A stretch of 7,879 nucleotides of DNA, taken from assembly GCA_947169455.1 (NCBI GenBank), contig CAMVPV010000050.1, positions 1-7,879 on the forward strand, read 5' to 3'. The translations under genes and the position numbers were made by a program. Shown here in pieces: positions 6,606 to 7,879 of this stretch. This DNA is from an uncultured Clostridia bacterium (lineage in GTDB: Bacteria; Bacillota_A; Clostridia; Oscillospirales; Ruminococcaceae). The notes under the pieces were generated by a model. That model made no database searches, had not been told where the DNA came from, and saw only the letters and a program-made list of their open reading frames with translations. The stretch's first letter is position 1; the number at the start of each line of letters is the position of its first letter.

Positions 6606-6920
6606 CTACACCTCCGTAACTGATACTCTGATCGTTCCCTTGTGATCTTCCGAGATCATACCGATATGCTCAGACAGTGCGGCTATCACATCCGAAGGTG
6701 CGCCGCCCGTTTCATTCAGCATAAGGGAAACGGTATTGTCCTTTGCCGTAACCTCGGCATCGGAATTAAGATGATCGGTGACTAAGTTCACAGTAAGCAT
6801 GGCAGCGGATGACACCGCCGCGCATACTATATCTTTGCCGTAAACGTCAAAGCCTGCGTGTCCCGAAATGTGGAACCCACGGAAAACACCGCTTTTCTTG
6901 TAAAAAACAGCTTTTATCAC
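6606..6920 (-). CDS. prp: Ribosomal-processing cysteine protease Prp
   Basis: A 104-residue protein of the Prp (YsxB) family, which cleaves the N-terminal extension of L27 and is essential where it has been studied. The catalytic pair is visible as His21 (in SGHAGF) and Cys33 (in DIVCAAVS). The 12-residue spacing matches the His22/Cys34 pair of the Staphylococcus aureus enzyme, and Gly28 and Asp30 of the active-site loop are also present. The rest is a small alpha/beta domain without membrane segments. Its start is GTG (6920-6918), forced by an in-frame TGA (the rplU stop) two codons upstream. The ribosome binding site is weak (AAGG, 11 nt upstream), so translation probably depends on ribosomes ending rplU. 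The gene sits between rplU and rpmA, its usual place in Firmicutes, next to its substrate. Its last codons carry the rpmA ribosome binding site. Confidence 0.95.
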   Translation of the reverse strand: MIKAVFYKKSGVFRGFHISGHAGFDVYGKDIVCAAVSSAAMLTVNLVTDHLNSDAEVTAKDNTVSLMLNETGGAPSDVIAALSEHIGMISEDHKGTIRVSVTEV

Positions 6921-6926
6921 GCGGAC

Positions 6927-7241
6927 TCACGCCTTGATTGCTTCGATCCTGACCTTTGTGTAAGGCTGTCTGTGACCCTGCTTTCTGTGGGTCGAGCCCT
7001 CCTTGGGCTTATAGGTGAAAACAGTTATCTTCTTTGCCTTTCCGTTCTTGATGACCTTAGCTTCAACGGATGCGCCCTGAACATAGGGTGCGCCGACATT
7101 GAGAGCACTGTCATTGTTTACGGCGATGACCTTGTCAAAGGTTACTGTATCATCAGCGTTTACGTCGAGTTTCTCTACGAAGATCTCGTCGCCCTCCTTG
7201 ACCTGATACTGCTTTCCGCCTGTCTCGATTACTGCGTACAT
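6927..7241 (-). CDS. rplU: 50S ribosomal protein L21
   Basis: A 104-residue protein starting [20 protein letters not shown], the conserved L21 N terminus, and ending in the L21-typical [20 protein letters not shown]. It binds 23S rRNA in the large subunit. The open frame continues upstream for 19 codons to another ATG, but that stretch is the RNA leader. The conserved N terminus and an AGGTG site 6 nt upstream fix the start at 7241. It is the first gene of rplU-prp-rpmA, separated from prp by 6 bp. It is driven by a near-consensus promoter and probably controlled through the leader RNA. Confidence 0.97.
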   Translation of the reverse strand: MYAVIETGGKQYQVKEGDEIFVEKLDVNADDTVTFDKVIAVNNDSALNVGAPYVQGASVEAKVIKNGKAKKITVFTYKPKEGSTHRKQGHRQPYTKVRIEAIKA

Positions 7242-7322
7242 TTCCGGCACCTGCCTTTTCTCTTGAACTCGCTGCATTGGGGCGTGTCGATATGACAACT
7301 TTTAAGCCTTTCGCAAGCGGCT
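7242..7322 (-). ncRNA. Putative L21 leader (5' UTR regulatory RNA of rplU)
   Basis: The region between the promoter and the rplU ATG is about 80 nt and not coding. It starts with a hairpin (GGCTTAA/TTAAGCC arms, 7302-7325, 10-nt loop; the outer pairs may lie before the transcription start) and continues with ATATCGACACGCCCC and TGCAGCGAG, which resemble from memory the conserved core of the L21 leader family known upstream of rplU in Firmicutes. That family is thought to mediate feedback control of L21. I could not run a covariance search, so the match is a recollection, not a score. Confidence 0.5.
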
Positions 7323-7327
7323 TAATT

Positions 7328-7356
7328 ATTATATCACATAAATTTCCTGTTGTCAA
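7328..7356 (-). promoter_or_regulatory. Consensus sigma-A promoter of rplU-prp-rpmA
   Basis: On the minus strand TTGACA (7356-7351), a 17-bp spacer and TATAAT (7333-7328) match the consensus fully, with a TGA just before the -10 box as in extended -10 promoters. The start of transcription is predicted near 7322-7321. A strong promoter is expected for ribosomal protein genes. Confidence 0.92.
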
Positions 7357-7427
7357 GTGTTTTTTGCGCATCAAAGAAAATTCATCAAACGGCGCTTGCT
7401 GTACTTGTAATGTGCTATCACAGAGCG

Positions 7428-7455
7428 GCGATATCGCAGTTTCAGATCTTCTGAA
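7428..7455. repeat. Two adjacent palindromes after the deacylase gene
   Basis: GCGATATCGC (7428-7437) and TTCAGATCTTCTGAA (7441-7455, 6-bp arms, 3-nt centre) lie in the 108-bp gap between the deacylase stop and the rplU promoter. On the minus strand neither is followed by a T run, so they are not a clear terminator. They may be an imperfect transcription end or protein sites. No other feature is seen in this gap. Confidence 0.3.
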
Positions 7456-7464
7456 CGAACGGTC

Positions 7465-7879
7465 TTACCTGACATCCGACTTGCACACGTCCACCCATGC
7501 GGAGTAGCCGGAATATTTTTCCAGCTCCGGCACGGTGAGCTCGATCGCGCTGCTGCTGCTCCCGCACGCCGGAAATACCGTTTCAAACCTTTTCAGCGAT
7601 ACATCGAGATAGACCGCTGCGCCCTCCTTCACACCGAACGGACACACCCCGCCGACAGCGTGCCCCGTAAGTGCTTCTACCTCATCGCCCTTCAGCATGA
7701 CAGCTTTCGTTCCGAACTGCGCCTTGTACCTGGGATTGTCTATCCTGGTATCGCCCGCCGTCACGATAAGCAGCGGCTTTCCGTCCGCCTTGAAGGAAAG
7801 CGTCTTTGCTATGCGGCAGGGCTCACACCCGAGCGCCTGCGCCGCAAGCTCCACGGTAGCACTGGAAACATCGAATTCG
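7465..7879 (-). CDS. YbaK/EbsC-family aminoacyl-tRNA (Pro) deacylase, 5' end beyond window
   Basis: The visible 137 residues belong to the YbaK/ProX-type editing domain, which hydrolyses mischarged tRNA such as Cys- or Ala-tRNA(Pro) in trans. Seen: EFDVSSATVELAAQALGC at the start, the conserved Lys in CRIAKTLSFK (visible residue 25), a PLLIVTAGDTRID strand region, the GGVCPFG loop, and a YLDVSL strand with CGSSSSAIELTVPEL near the end. Whole proteins are about 155-165 residues, so roughly 20-30 N-terminal residues are missing to the right of the window. A GTG at 7854-7852 could look like a start, but the frame stays open and homologous to the edge, so it is an internal Val. The stop is TAA at 7467-7465. 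The exact substrate cannot be told from the sequence. It is on the same strand as rplU but separated by 108 bp and a strong promoter, so it is probably a separate unit. Confidence 0.92.
   Translation of the reverse strand, partial: EFDVSSATVELAAQALGCEPCRIAKTLSFKADGKPLLIVTAGDTRIDNPRYKAQFGTKAVMLKGDEVEALTGHAVGGVCPFGVKEGAAVYLDVSLKRFETVFPACGSSSSAIELTVPELEKYSGYSAWVDVCKSDVR

Noticed and set aside
7242..7298. 19-codon upstream extension of rplU to an earlier ATG
   Set aside because: The sequence MSYRHAPMQ is not part of L21; the stretch overlaps the leader RNA, and the conserved start MYAVIETGG has its own ribosome binding site.
7153..7374. 73-codon minus-strand frame across the rplU promoter
   Set aside because: Overlaps the rplU promoter, leader and coding start in another frame; the product is Arg/Ser-rich without family features.
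7371..7586. 71-codon minus-strand frame at the deacylase 3' end
   Set aside because: Mostly overlaps the deacylase in another frame, and has no recognisable features.
7852..7854. GTG as the start of the deacylase
   Set aside because: The frame remains open upstream with family-like EFDVSSAT residues up to the window edge, so this codon is an internal Val.
1..7879. CRISPR arrays, tRNA or rRNA genes, insertion sequences
   Set aside because: No regularly spaced repeats, cloverleaf or rRNA sequence, transposase frame or paired terminal inverted repeats were seen on either strand.

Overview
The window reads as a low-to-mid GC Firmicutes chromosome, most likely a gut or rumen Clostridia of the Ruminococcus type. 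This rests on the rplU-prp-rpmA ribosomal cluster with an N-terminally extended L27, strong GGAGG ribosome binding sites, sigma-A promoters close to consensus, and a type VIIb (Firmicutes-style) secretion ATPase. The genus is an inference. Every gene I can support lies on the minus strand, so the window is read from high to low coordinates.

Region 1 (7879 to 7465): the 3' part of a YbaK/EbsC-family aminoacyl-tRNA deacylase, cut by the window edge. Region 2 (7464 to 6261): a 108-bp intergenic stretch, then a near-perfect sigma-A promoter (TTGACA, 17 bp, TATAAT), an ~80-nt leader that is probably the L21 leader, and the operon rplU (L21), prp (cysteine protease that matures L27), rpmA (L27). 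A strong intrinsic terminator closes it. Prp cuts the N-terminal extension of L27, so protease and substrate are translated side by side.

Region 3 (6260 to 1): a second, independent operon with its own promoter (TTGATT, 17 bp, TATAAT), flanked by a small inverted repeat. The order is a 357-residue single-pass membrane protein of unknown family, essC (1532-residue FHA/FtsK-type ATPase, the motor of type VII secretion), esaB (YukD-like ubiquitin-fold protein, overlapping essC by 20 bp), and the first 44 codons of a WXG100-like substrate that runs off the left edge and seems to begin at a non-ATG codon. The tight spacing (19 bp, -20 bp, 11 bp) suggests one transcript.

The most interesting item is the type VII locus. 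Its first gene encodes an unrecognised bitopic protein with a cytoplasmic coiled coil, one membrane helix, a Thr/Ala stalk and an acidic Tyr-rich ectodomain. It sits where known systems carry small WXG100, EsaA, EssA or EssB genes, none of which is visible here. It may be a new structural or accessory part of a clostridial type VII system.
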